A stretch of 57,114 nt of DNA from Geminicoccaceae bacterium (GTDB lineage: Bacteria; Pseudomonadota; Alphaproteobacteria; Geminicoccales; Geminicoccaceae), in NCBI GenBank assembly GCA_028285265.1, contig JANQPX010000007.1, positions 1 through 57,114 on the forward strand, given 5' to 3'. The translations under genes were made by a program, and so were the position numbers. Below are positions 1 through 7,924 of this stretch, piece after piece; positions within the stretch are counted from its first letter, which is position 1, and each line of letters opens with the position of its first letter. The notes under the pieces are model-generated. The model saw only the letters and a program-made list of their open reading frames with translations. It ran no database searches and was not told the origin of the DNA.

Positions 1-207
1 GTTCACATCGAAGAGTAAAAGCGCGCCACAATCGCTGTTCCGAAGCGCGTCCTGTGCCCGGGCAAGCCGATAACGCTGCAGCCGCCTGAAATCGACCCGT
101 GTTTCAAAATCGACTCCCATCTTTCCCGGCGCTGGGATCGCGCGCTCCCAGTTCCAATGATGATCGGCGTCTTCAGGACGAAGAACAGTCGGATTGAGCG
201 CGGCCAT
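1..207 (-). CDS. M24 family metallopeptidase / DddP-like protein, N-terminal part
   Basis: Reading leftward from ATG at 207, the frame is open to the window edge (69 codons), so only the N-terminus is present. It is preceded by a good ribosome site (GAGAGGAC). The fragment ends in a stretch (SDCGALLLFDVN) typical of the N-terminal creatinase-like domain of M24 enzymes (Xaa-Pro peptidase, creatinase and DMSP lyase DddP groups), where a 'GALLLFDPNNIRY' type strand is common. The metal-binding catalytic half is outside the window, so the reaction cannot be assigned. It lies 20 bp after the GST-like gene and is probably the last visible gene of the LacI-associated importer operon. Confidence 0.6.
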   Translation of the reverse strand, partial: MAALNPTVLRPEDADHHWNWERAIPAPGKMGVDFETRVDFRRLQRYRLARAQDALRNSDCGALLLFDVN

Positions 208-227
208 GGGGTGTCCTCTCGCTGGCG

Positions 228-1004
228 TTAGTGTTGTGGCCTTCGTTTTAGATGCTGCAGATGCGGATATCTGTCGGTAAGCAGCGAGCCCTTGTAGTAG
301 GTGGGCTCGAAAGGAGCTGTTGCTCTGATGTTGTCGAGCCAACGGGCGACAGCAGGCGCGTCGTCCCAGGCGTCGCCAAGATTGACGTCGTCCATGCGCA
401 CGATCACGGGCATGACAGCGATGTCGGCGAGTGTCAGCTTTTTACCCATCAGCCACGGACCGCCGCTCTCCTCGAGCCAGGACGCGATACGCTCGACGCC
501 GCGTTTTAGTCGGCCGAGCGCTTGGTCCATATCTGTCTTAGGAAAGCCGGTGCGGCCCATGCGCAATAGGAACTCGCGGCGAAGGGGTTTTGAGTCGGCA
601 AGTGCTCGGAACTCGTCGTCAGACATCGATTGGAAATGTGGGAGGAAGGCGAGGTTGTAGGATGGAATGCGGATCGCCGGCGTCGGTACCTCGTCGATGA
701 AGCGCATCATTGAGCGCATCGCGGCCCGCTCGGCTGGATCGGTCGGCACGAGAGGCGAGGGCTGGGGACTGATCTCATCCAGATATTCGATGATGACGGC
801 TGAATCGATGATGGTCTTGCCGACATGGATCAGTGTTGGCACGACCCCATTGGGGTTAAGGCGAAGATAGTCGGGCTTGAGCTGATCACCGGAAAACAGG
901 TCGAGCTTGTGCTCGGTGTACGGTAGATCCTTGGCGTTCAGAACATAACGAACGCGCTGACTGCAGGTGGATTGTGGTGCGTTGTAGAGTTCGACTTCGG
1001 GCAT
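228..1004 (-). CDS. Glutathione S-transferase family protein
   Basis: A 258-residue protein with an N-terminal thioredoxin-like domain (residues about 4-80). This carries the conserved NPNGVVPTL segment with the cis-proline and the glutathione-binding DSAVIIEYLDE segment. An all-helical C-terminal domain follows (about 95-240). The N-terminal SxxS/C region (STCSQRV) is where the catalytic Ser or Cys sits in bacterial zeta and beta-type GSTs. It is slightly longer than a typical GST. It starts 3 bp after the permease stop, so it belongs to the importer operon and may act on the imported substrate, either by isomerisation or by glutathione conjugation. The specific reaction is unknown. Confidence 0.85.
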   Translation of the reverse strand: MPEVELYNAPQSTCSQRVRYVLNAKDLPYTEHKLDLFSGDQLKPDYLRLNPNGVVPTLIHVGKTIIDSAVIIEYLDEISPQPSPLVPTDPAERAAMRSMMRFIDEVPTPAIRIPSYNLAFLPHFQSMSDDEFRALADSKPLRREFLLRMGRTGFPKTDMDQALGRLKRGVERIASWLEESGGPWLMGKKLTLADIAVMPVIVRMDDVNLGDAWDDAPAVARWLDNIRATAPFEPTYYKGSLLTDRYPHLQHLKRRPQH

Positions 1005-1007
1005 GCC

Positions 1008-2045
1008 CTAGTCCCAATTCAAGATGCGGGGCAGGCGGCCGGCCTTGGCTAATGATCCGACAATGCCGAGCGGAAAGAACATCAGGGCGAGTGCCATGAT
1101 TAAGCCAGTTGCCAGGATATTGATCTCGGATGCACCAAGTGTCGCCACGAAGAACTCATTGAAAGCGACGATCAGAATGGCACCGATGACGGGTCCAGCA
1201 ATCGTGCCTTTGCCGCCGAGGATGCACATCAACACCATGTTGACCGAAACCAGGATGATCAAGAAGATGTTCGGTCGGATATAGGTGAGATACTCACCCC
1301 AGACCGCGCCGGCCATACCGACAAAGAAGGCTGAGATGGCAAAGGCGAGCGTCTTGTAGAGGCGTGTATCGATGCCAGCACTTTCAGCCTTAATCTCATC
1401 CTTGGAAATGGCGCGGAGACCGAGTCCGAATTTTGAATGCTTGATCCGATAGGACGCCCACACGGCGAAGGCTGCCATCACGAGGAAGGCATAGTAATAG
1501 GGAAGCTTCGCCCATTGGACCGGTAGATCATTGGCCTTCAAAGAGAGTCCGGCAGCGCCGCCGACAAACTCCCAGTTATCGAACAAGATGCGTGCGATCA
1601 TCACCAAGGCGAGTGATGAGATGATGAAGGACGGCCCGCGTACACGAAGCGTAATCAGACCAATCAGATAGCCGATGACGCCGGCGAGCAGGCCTGCAAG
1701 TGGGGCGAGGATGATGGTGGAGATGCCGGTGCGCGCGAAGATCATGCCAGCGAAATAGCCGCCGATCGCGAAGAAGACGTTGTGGCCAAGCGAGATGTAC
1801 CCGGCAAAACCGCCAAGGATGTTCCAGCCTGCGGCCATCACCACGTAGCTTGCGGTGAAAAGTGTGAGGTGAAGAAGATAATTGTAATTACCAGTGAACT
1901 GCAGGAGTGGGAGGACAGCCAGAACGGCGAGAAGTAGCATCGGAAACCAGGTCGCGCGGCTCTTGTCCGCCTGAAGGGCGAGCTTCTCGTTGTGGGCTTT
2001 GCGTGCCTCGAGAACCGCGCCTGTATCGTCTAATGCCGTGCTCAT
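1008..2045 (-). CDS. Branched-chain-amino-acid-type ABC importer, permease (LivM family)
   Basis: A LivM-type inner-membrane permease of the hydrophobic amino acid uptake (HAAT) class, 345 residues from ATG at 2045. That start overlaps the stop of the upstream LivH-like gene by 4 bp (ATGA). The frame is open further upstream, but that extension is Arg-rich and lies inside livH, so it is rejected. About eight to ten hydrophobic segments are visible, with the family hallmark ISLGHNVFFAIGGYFAGM and the EAA-like loop LGLRAISKDEIKAESAGID. It partners with the LivH-like permease, two ATPases and the binding protein encoded upstream. Substrate specificity cannot be read from the permease. Confidence 0.93.
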   Translation of the reverse strand: MSTALDDTGAVLEARKAHNEKLALQADKSRATWFPMLLLAVLAVLPLLQFTGNYNYLLHLTLFTASYVVMAAGWNILGGFAGYISLGHNVFFAIGGYFAGMIFARTGISTIILAPLAGLLAGVIGYLIGLITLRVRGPSFIISSLALVMIARILFDNWEFVGGAAGLSLKANDLPVQWAKLPYYYAFLVMAAFAVWASYRIKHSKFGLGLRAISKDEIKAESAGIDTRLYKTLAFAISAFFVGMAGAVWGEYLTYIRPNIFLIILVSVNMVLMCILGGKGTIAGPVIGAILIVAFNEFFVATLGASEINILATGLIMALALMFFPLGIVGSLAKAGRLPRILNWD

Positions 2046-2920
2046 GTCAGCTCCGGTTTCTCGCCAAAGAGGCCTTGCGGCCGGAACAGGAGAATGAGGA
2101 AGAGCGACAGAAAGAAGGTCATTGTCGACCACGTGGCACCGGCCCAGGCGCCGACGAAAGCGGCGACGATCGAGAGAATGAAGGCGGCAAGCACCGTGCC
2201 GAGGATCGAGCCCATACCGCCAAGTACAACGAGCGACATGAGGATCGCGATCCACTCCCAGTGCTTTGCCGGAAAGAAGCTGAAGACGAAGGAGACAAGC
2301 GCGCCTGCAGCGCCTGCGAGTGCGATGCCGATCGCGAAGCTGACCATACCGACGAAGTTCACATTGACGCCTAGCAACTCGGCGGCATCACGATTCTGGG
2401 TGGTCGCGCGTATGGCGTAGCCAAAGCTCGAATATTTGAGAAAGAGCGCGAGGGCGGCGATCAGAGCGAGGGACACCATCCCGGCATAGAGCTGCCCGAG
2501 CGGGATGAAGACGTCACCGATGAAGATGGCATTGGTCGCATAATCGGGCGAGGTGACGCGCTGTGTATTGGTGAAGGCTGTACCGAGCGCACCCTCGACG
2601 ATCATGGCGACGGCGAAGGTGAGAAGCACGGTCATCTCGGAGTATTTCGCGGACTTCGCTTCCTTCTCGAACACCAGCTTGTAAAGGATGATGCCGGTTG
2701 CGCCGAGGATCACGAGGGCGATTGGCAACATGATCATCGGATCGATGCCGCCGAGCCTGAAGCCCCAATAGGCAACATAGGCCCCGCCGATGATCAGGGA
2801 CGGATGCGCAAGATTGACGATGCGCATGACGCCGAAGACCAGCGAGAGCCCGGCACCCATCAGAGCAAACACGCCACCGAGAGCCAGGCCGAGGATGAGG
2901 ATCTGAATCAGGTCGATCAT
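2042..2920 (-). CDS. Branched-chain-amino-acid-type ABC importer, permease (LivH family)
   Basis: A 292-residue integral membrane protein with the LivH signature: an N-terminal GLALGGVFALMGAGLSLVFG segment, then MRIVNLAHPSLIIGGAYVAY. The cytoplasmic coupling loop (YAIRATTQNRDAAELLGVN) contacts the ATPases in this family. It starts 2 bp after the upstream ATPase stop and overlaps the LivM-like start by 4 bp, so all five transport genes are transcribed and probably translated as a unit. Together with the LivM-like subunit it forms the membrane channel of a HAAT-class importer. Confidence 0.93.
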   Translation of the reverse strand: MIDLIQILILGLALGGVFALMGAGLSLVFGVMRIVNLAHPSLIIGGAYVAYWGFRLGGIDPMIMLPIALVILGATGIILYKLVFEKEAKSAKYSEMTVLLTFAVAMIVEGALGTAFTNTQRVTSPDYATNAIFIGDVFIPLGQLYAGMVSLALIAALALFLKYSSFGYAIRATTQNRDAAELLGVNVNFVGMVSFAIGIALAGAAGALVSFVFSFFPAKHWEWIAILMSLVVLGGMGSILGTVLAAFILSIVAAFVGAWAGATWSTMTFFLSLFLILLFRPQGLFGEKPELT

Positions 2921-2922
2921 GC

Positions 2923-3651
2923 TCAGGCTGCCCTCTTGCCGCCAAGATACAACTCTTGAATGCGAGGATCGCCAAGCACCTCCTTGGCCGGTCCCTCGAT
3001 GAAGGTGCGGCCGAGATCGAGGACGACGCCCCAGTCCGCGTGCTTAAGCCCCATCAGCGCATTTTGCTCGACTAGGAGGATGGTGATGCCATCCGCCGCC
3101 ATCATCTTCATGATCTCGAACATCTCTTTCACGATCTTGGGGGCGAGCCCGAGTGACGGCTCGTCCAGCATCACGATGTCCGGCTTCAGTATCATGGTGC
3201 GCGCCATGGCGAGGGTTTGCTGCTGGCCACCGGACATTGTGCCGGCGTGCTGTTCAGCGCGTTCCTTTAGGATTGGAAAGCGTTCCATCACGCTCTCGAT
3301 GCGTCGTTCCAGCTTCGCCTTGTCCTCCATGATGTAGCCGCCCATGCGTAAGTTCTCGCGGACCGTCATTTTTGGGAACAGCGCGCGCTCCTGCGGCACG
3401 AAGCAGATGCCTTTCCGTAGGATCTGGTCAGGCCGAAGTCCATTCAGCCGCTCCCCCTTGAAGACGACGTCGCCTTTTCGGATTGTGAGCATGCCGCAGA
3501 TGGCTTTGAGCAGGGTCGATTTCCCAGCGCCATTGGGCCCGATGATGCAGTGGACCTTGCCGGGTTCGACATTCAGATGGGTGTCCTGGAGAATTGCCGG
3601 ACCATCGCCATAGCCAGCCGTGATATCGGTGACTTTCAGAAGATCCGCCAT
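2923..3651 (-). CDS. HAAT-class ABC importer ATP-binding protein (LivF family)
   Basis: A 242-residue ABC ATPase. Visible motifs are Walker A (IGPNGAGKST, about residue 38), the signature MSGGQQQTLAMART and Walker B with the switch region (IVMLDEPSLGLAP). The LivF-type C-terminus ends soon after the H-loop region. The start codon overlaps the stop of the LivG-like gene (TAATG). It pairs with the LivG-like ATPase as a heterodimer energising import. Confidence 0.93.
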   Translation of the reverse strand: MADLLKVTDITAGYGDGPAILQDTHLNVEPGKVHCIIGPNGAGKSTLLKAICGMLTIRKGDVVFKGERLNGLRPDQILRKGICFVPQERALFPKMTVRENLRMGGYIMEDKAKLERRIESVMERFPILKERAEQHAGTMSGGQQQTLAMARTMILKPDIVMLDEPSLGLAPKIVKEMFEIMKMMAADGITILLVEQNALMGLKHADWGVVLDLGRTFIEGPAKEVLGDPRIQELYLGGKRAA

Positions 3652-4394
3652 TAGGCCGCGTCCTCCATTGCTCCACCGAGATAGGCTTCGAGCACGGCCG
3701 GATCGTTCTGCACCTCATCTGGCGTGCCGTCGGCGATCACCGTCCCTTGTGCCATTACCACCACGTGATGCGAGAGGCGCATGATCAGGTCCATATTATG
3801 CTCAACGATCAGCACCGTAAGACCCTGGTCATTTAGCTTTCGGATGTGACCGATGATCTGTTCAAGGAGCGTGGGGTTCACGCCGCCCGCGGGTTCGTCG
3901 AGGAGGATAATTTTGGGGTCGCTCATCAAGAGTGCCGCGAGATCCATGAGTTTTTTTTGGCCGAAGGAGAGGTTGGAGCCGTCCTCATGGGCAATGCGGG
4001 TGATGCCGAGAAAGTCGAGGATACCCATCGCTTTCTCGATTTCGTCTGGTGCCATAGCCGGCTTAAAGAGATCGCGAAAACCGCCGACCCTCGCCTGGCA
4101 GATGACATTTTCCAAGACCGTCATATCGGCGAGATTGCGCGAGATTTGGAAGGTTCTAGACAGACCCCTTTTCGTGATTTTGTGTGGGCGAAGTTGATCG
4201 ATGCGCTCACCGTCGAGCCAAACCTCGCCAGCCGACGGAGCCATGGTGCGGCTGATGCAATTGAAGGCGGTCGTTTTGCCGGCGCCATTGGGTCCGATGA
4301 GAGCGGTGATCGATCCGTGCTCGACCTTAAATGAGCACTGATCGACCGCTTGAATGCCGCCGAAGTTTTTGCAAAGCGCCCTGACGTCCAGCAT
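3651..4394 (-). CDS. HAAT-class ABC importer ATP-binding protein (LivG family)
   Basis: A 247-residue ABC ATPase from ATG at 4394, chosen because AAGGGA lies just upstream and because the family starts at the MLDVRALCKNFGG stretch. A longer reading from 4445 adds a non-conserved leader. Motifs are Walker A IGPNGAGKTT, signature NLSFGQKKLMDLA and Walker B IILLDEPAGGVNP, and the C-terminal PAVLEAYLGG is characteristic of LivG. It follows the binding-protein gene after a 64-bp gap that contains a stem-loop and overlaps the LivF-like start by 1 bp. Confidence 0.93.
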   Translation of the reverse strand: MLDVRALCKNFGGIQAVDQCSFKVEHGSITALIGPNGAGKTTAFNCISRTMAPSAGEVWLDGERIDQLRPHKITKRGLSRTFQISRNLADMTVLENVICQARVGGFRDLFKPAMAPDEIEKAMGILDFLGITRIAHEDGSNLSFGQKKLMDLAALLMSDPKIILLDEPAGGVNPTLLEQIIGHIRKLNDQGLTVLIVEHNMDLIMRLSHHVVVMAQGTVIADGTPDEVQNDPAVLEAYLGGAMEDAA

Positions 4395-4415
4395 CGTCAG
4401 TCCCTTCTCGCACGA

Positions 4416-4443
4416 GCGCCAGGCCGTCATGAACGCCTGACGC
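4416..4443 (-). terminator. Intercistronic stem-loop after the binding-protein gene (locus 1)
   Basis: Between the binding-protein stop (4459) and the LivG-like start (4394), arms GCGCCAGGC (4416-4424) and GCCTGACGC (4435-4443) pair over 9 bp with one G-U, closing a 10-nt loop. No T-run follows on the minus strand, so it is not a standard terminator. It is more likely an attenuator or an mRNA-stabilising element that lets the binding protein be made in excess. The second importer has an equivalent at the same place. Confidence 0.5.
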
Positions 4444-4458
4444 ACTGCGTTCGTCGGA

Positions 4459-5736
4459 TTAAAAGCCGCCTTTTGGATAGGACATGGATTGCACGCCCTC
4501 GAACTCGTCTGTCGGGTAGACGAACTGGAGATCGCCGCCGTTCCATTGAGTCATGAGAAAAGGCTTGTCATTGGGAAGACCAACATCGTCCCAGTTGAAG
4601 CGCCCCAAGATGGTCTGCACCGGATCATCTTTTGTGCGCGCTGACAGCCAGTCGCCCATCGCCGCATTGTCGGTCGAGCCAGCGCCAGCGATCGCCTGTT
4701 CGATGCCTTGGCAGACGGCAAATGGAATGGCTGAGTCTTCATCCGGCACCGCGCCGTGAACTGCTTCGAAAGCTTGGACGAAGTCTGTATTCGAGAAGGG
4801 TTCGCCGGCGAGCGTGGATTCGAAGGGCGCATCCTTGTGCCAGGAGGTGTGGACCAAGACACCGTTCGAGGAGTCGCCCGTCCCTTCGAGATACTCAGCT
4901 TGGGTGCCCTGGGAAAAATAGACCAGCTTCGGGTCGGCCTGGACTGTCTTCAGCGAGCGTGTCAGCTGTACCGCTTCTTCGGCAGAGGCCGTGAGACCGA
5001 TGATCAGTTCTGCACCGGAGCGCTTGATCGAATTGGCAAGGTTGATCCAATCATTGAAGCCCTCTTCAGGCCATTTTTCGGTGAACACCGTCTCGATACC
5101 GGTATCGGCGAGATAGCCGGGCGCGAGATCGGCGACCGTACTGCCATCAGCAGGATCCTTGACTTCCTCGCCGAGAAGGCCCGCCTGGATGGCATTGGCG
5201 AAAAAGTCGTCTGCCGACACGACCGCTGCCGTCGTTGGGCCTTCGCCATCGGGGACGAGATCTTGAATGATGCCTTGAATTGAGGCGCCGATATACTCTG
5301 CGGCATCGGGCTGGAAATAGAAGAGATTATCGTGTCCTTGGGTGTAGATTCGAAGTGCCCCGCCAGCTGGGATCGGATGCACCATGCCGTTCTTCGCGAG
5401 GATGTTCGCGACCGGAAATGTGAGTCGCGAGGAGAAGGTGCCGTAGACCGCCTCAACGCCATCGACATTGATGAAGCGCTCATATTGGTTGATGGCAGTT
5501 GCGGGATCAGAACGGTTGTCTGAGACGATGAGCTCGATCTCGCGGCCGAGGACGCCACCCTTCTCATTGATGAGATCGACGCAGAGTTCGTAGCCTTGCT
5601 TATGCTTTTGGCCGGCGATCGAGAAGTTGCCGGTGAGCGGCAGTGATGCGCCGATTTTGAGCGTTTCCGCATGCGCTGTGCCGCAAAGCAATGCTGTCGC
5701 GGCAGCCGTCGTGACCATCAAGTTACGAATGTGCAT
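4459..5736 (-). CDS. HAAT-class ABC importer substrate-binding protein (periplasmic)
   Basis: A 425-residue protein with a Sec signal peptide (hydrophobic core VTTAAATALLCG, cleavage after AHA near residue 23). The mature start ETLKIGASLPLTGNFSIAG is the classic entry of the Peripla_BP_6 (LivJ/K, AmiC-like) fold. The conserved VDLINEKGGVLGREIELIV and FINVDGVEAVYGTFSSRL segments are present. The cognate permeases and ATPases follow. The ligand is unknown; relatives bind amino acids, amides, urea or aromatic acids. It sits 44 bp downstream of the reductase gene and is presumably under the same LacI-type control. Confidence 0.92.
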   Translation of the reverse strand: MHIRNLMVTTAAATALLCGTAHAETLKIGASLPLTGNFSIAGQKHKQGYELCVDLINEKGGVLGREIELIVSDNRSDPATAINQYERFINVDGVEAVYGTFSSRLTFPVANILAKNGMVHPIPAGGALRIYTQGHDNLFYFQPDAAEYIGASIQGIIQDLVPDGEGPTTAAVVSADDFFANAIQAGLLGEEVKDPADGSTVADLAPGYLADTGIETVFTEKWPEEGFNDWINLANSIKRSGAELIIGLTASAEEAVQLTRSLKTVQADPKLVYFSQGTQAEYLEGTGDSSNGVLVHTSWHKDAPFESTLAGEPFSNTDFVQAFEAVHGAVPDEDSAIPFAVCQGIEQAIAGAGSTDNAAMGDWLSARTKDDPVQTILGRFNWDDVGLPNDKPFLMTQWNGGDLQFVYPTDEFEGVQSMSYPKGGF

Positions 5737-5780
5737 TATTGCCTCCCACGTCTTATTTGATTTTGACGAACCCTCTTCCC

Positions 5781-6752
5781 TTATTCTGCAGCGACCTCCG
5801 TGATTTCGAGGCCTGTGGGCACCGGTGTGTTTTCGCTTTCAAGCTTGATACCTGCAGCCAAGGCGACGGTTTCGAGAAGAGCCGCGAAGTCGGACGACAG
5901 GTACGCCTCAGGATCGTCCTTAAGCTGAGCAGCTCCAAAATGGGCCTGCAGTGCTTCGCGGGTCGCCGCGGATACCGGCATCGGCACATTGAATTCCCGA
6001 GCGGCGCGCAAACCAAGATCGAGGTCTTTTCTCAAAAGTGCTGGCGTAAAGGTTGTGGTCCAATCCAGATTGACGAGCGCATTACTTTTGTAGCGGCTGA
6101 AAGTCGAACCCATGACCGAGTTGTTCATGAAGTCGAGAAATGCACTTCTCGACACGCCGGCCTTTTGTGCGAGGATCGTAATCTCCGCAAGATTCTGGAT
6201 GACGACACCCAAGAAGACGTTGTGGGCGATTTTGCAGAACCTCGCGAGTTCGCCCTCGCCGACATAGGAAACGCCTCGCCCCGCGATGATGTTGATCAGA
6301 GGTTCGACCTCTTGGAACGCTGCCATGGGTCCGGAAGCAACAGCGCTCAGCTTGCCTGCACGAACACATTTTCCGTTGCCGCTGACGGGAGTGGCGATCA
6401 GCTCGGCGCCTCGCTCCGAGAGCCGTGCGCGAATGTCAGCCGACTGATCCTCGCCGATCGACGAACAATCGACAAAGATCGAGGGTAGATCGCCTGGTTC
6501 CGATAGGACACCATTCTCACCGAAATAGACCTGCTCCAGATCTTCGCCTGTCGAGACCATGGTGAACAACACATCGACGCCGGCGAGGTCTCGCGGCACG
6601 TTCACGAGCGTGCCGCCTCGATCGGCGAGTGGTTCCGCCTTGGCTCGCGTGCGGTTCCAAACATGCACATCATGGCCAGCGTCAATCAGGCGCTCTGCCA
6701 TTGGATAGCCCATGCGGCCGAGGCCGATCCATCCAAGGGTTCGCTTGGTCAT
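5781..6752 (-). CDS. NAD(P)-dependent beta-hydroxyacid dehydrogenase (3-hydroxyisobutyrate dehydrogenase family)
   Basis: A 323-residue oxidoreductase. The Rossmann fold begins at residue 6 with LGWIGLGRMGYPMAERL (GxGxxG), followed by VHVWNRT. The substrate-binding motif appears as TPVSGNGKCVRAGKLSAVAS (normally DAPVSGG), and the catalytic lysine region is GELARFCKIAHNVFLG, where K is followed by xxHN. It is the first gene of the minus-strand importer operon and faces the LacI-type gene across two operators. Relatives interconvert 3-hydroxy acids and semialdehydes (3-hydroxyisobutyrate, tartronate semialdehyde, L-serine). The NGK in place of GG next to the substrate loop suggests an unusual substrate. 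Confidence 0.88.
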   Translation of the reverse strand: MTKRTLGWIGLGRMGYPMAERLIDAGHDVHVWNRTRAKAEPLADRGGTLVNVPRDLAGVDVLFTMVSTGEDLEQVYFGENGVLSEPGDLPSIFVDCSSIGEDQSADIRARLSERGAELIATPVSGNGKCVRAGKLSAVASGPMAAFQEVEPLINIIAGRGVSYVGEGELARFCKIAHNVFLGVVIQNLAEITILAQKAGVSRSAFLDFMNNSVMGSTFSRYKSNALVNLDWTTTFTPALLRKDLDLGLRAAREFNVPMPVSAATREALQAHFGAAQLKDDPEAYLSSDFAALLETVALAAGIKLESENTPVPTGLEITEVAAE

Positions 6753-6774
6753 GCCATTCTTCGCCCCTGTCTAC

Positions 6775-6786
6775 GCAATCGATTGC
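6775..6786. promoter_or_regulatory. LacI-family operator 1 (GCAATCGATTGC)
   Basis: A perfect 12-bp palindrome with central CG, of the GCAAnCGnTTGC type used by LacI/PurR-family repressors. It lies 23 bp upstream of the reductase start and on the far side of the divergent promoter region from the LacI-type gene. Confidence 0.7.
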
Positions 6787-6829
6787 ATAAGGCGTAGCAC
6801 TGTACTGGCGACACCGTCAACGAAAATGT

Positions 6830-6841
6830 GCAATCGTTTGC
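6830..6841. promoter_or_regulatory. LacI-family operator 2 (GCAATCGTTTGC)
   Basis: A second copy of the GCAA-TCGT-TTGC motif, matching operator 1 at 11 of 12 positions. The centres are 55 bp apart, about five helical turns, which suits looping or cooperative repression of both divergent promoters. It lies about 50 bp before the LacI-type start, consistent with autoregulation. Confidence 0.65.
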
Positions 6842-6889
6842 GCAATCTTCCTGGATAGCGTATGAGTGGGGAGGAAAGGACTGCTGACT

Positions 6890-7924
6890 GTGAAGACGCG
6901 TGTTACCTTGAAGGATATTGCTCGGGAGACCGGCGTCCATGTGTCGACCGTGTCGCGAGCCCTCGATCCGAACACGCGCACGTCGCTGACCAACGAGGTG
7001 GTCGAGCGTATCAAGGCCGCAGCTGAGAAATTGGGCTATCGGCCCAACAAGCTCGCTTATGGCCTTCGCACCAACCGCACCATGACGGTTGGCGTCATGA
7101 TTCCTGATATTACAAACATGTTGTTCCCGCCCATCGTGCGCGGCATCGAGAGCGTGCTTGAACCGCTCGGCTACGCGTCGATGATCGTCAACACCGACAA
7201 CCAGGAGGAGCGGGAAGGGCGGTTAATCGAGGTGTTGCGCGAACGGGGCGTTGACGGGATCATTCACGCTGCTGTGCTTAGGAGCGATCCGAAAATTGCT
7301 GAGGTCGCCGCCCAGGGTCTGCCGGTGATCACGCTCAATCGGCGGATCGAGGACTCGAACATCGCTTATGTCATCAACGATGAGTATGCCGGCATCCGCA
7401 TGATGCTGGAGTTCCTTTTTGGGCAGGGCCATCGCCGTATCGCCCACCTTGCCGGTCCCTTGAATCTGTCGACTGGTCAGTTGCGACTTGATGCCTTTAG
7501 GCGTGCCAGTGACGAACTCGGTTTGTCGGTTCCGTCATCGTTGATAACAGCTTCAGCGCGTTTCGATGAAGATGAGGGCCGTCGCTGCGCTGAGGTACTG
7601 CTCGACTCTGTAGAGCCTTTTACCGCTATTCTCTGCGCGAATGACCGGCTGGCGCTTGGTGCGATCGACAAGCTTCGCCAGCGTGGTCTTGAATGTCCCA
7701 ACGATGTTGCGGTAACGGGCTTCAATGACATGCCCTTTCTCGATCTGATTAAGCCACGTTTGACGACAATCAGAATCCAGCAATTCGAAGCTGGTCAGAT
7801 GGTAGCGAAATTGCTGCTCGACCTTATTGGTCCTCTGCCAGAGGATGTGTCGCAGGAAACGATTTTGCCTGTGGAGTTGGTCGTACGGGATAGTGTCGCG
7901 CCGCCGAAGGCCGCATTTGCGTGA
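6890..7924 (+). CDS. LacI family transcriptional regulator
   Basis: A 344-residue repressor from GTG at 6890, chosen because GAGGAAAGGA lies about 10 bp upstream and because the helix-turn-helix (VTLKDIARETGVHVSTVSRALDP) then starts at the usual distance. A GTG at 6866 would add eight residues. The effector-binding periplasmic-binding-like domain follows (VGVMIPDITNMLFPPIVRGIE, GIHAAVLRSD-type core, AVTGFNDMPFLDLIKPRLTTIR). It is divergent from the reductase/importer operon with two operators in between, so it most likely controls that operon. Its ligand is unknown. Its stop directly abuts the stop of the convergent beta-propeller gene. Confidence 0.93.
   Translation: MKTRVTLKDIARETGVHVSTVSRALDPNTRTSLTNEVVERIKAAAEKLGYRPNKLAYGLRTNRTMTVGVMIPDITNMLFPPIVRGIESVLEPLGYASMIVNTDNQEEREGRLIEVLRERGVDGIIHAAVLRSDPKIAEVAAQGLPVITLNRRIEDSNIAYVINDEYAGIRMMLEFLFGQGHRRIAHLAGPLNLSTGQLRLDAFRRASDELGLSVPSSLITASARFDEDEGRRCAEVLLDSVEPFTAILCANDRLALGAIDKLRQRGLECPNDVAVTGFNDMPFLDLIKPRLTTIRIQQFEAGQMVAKLLLDLIGPLPEDVSQETILPVELVVRDSVAPPKAAFA

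Noticed and set aside
5739..6488. 249-codon plus-strand frame
   Set aside because: It is antisense to the dehydrogenase gene, which has clear Rossmann and catalytic motifs; no ribosome site or family match.
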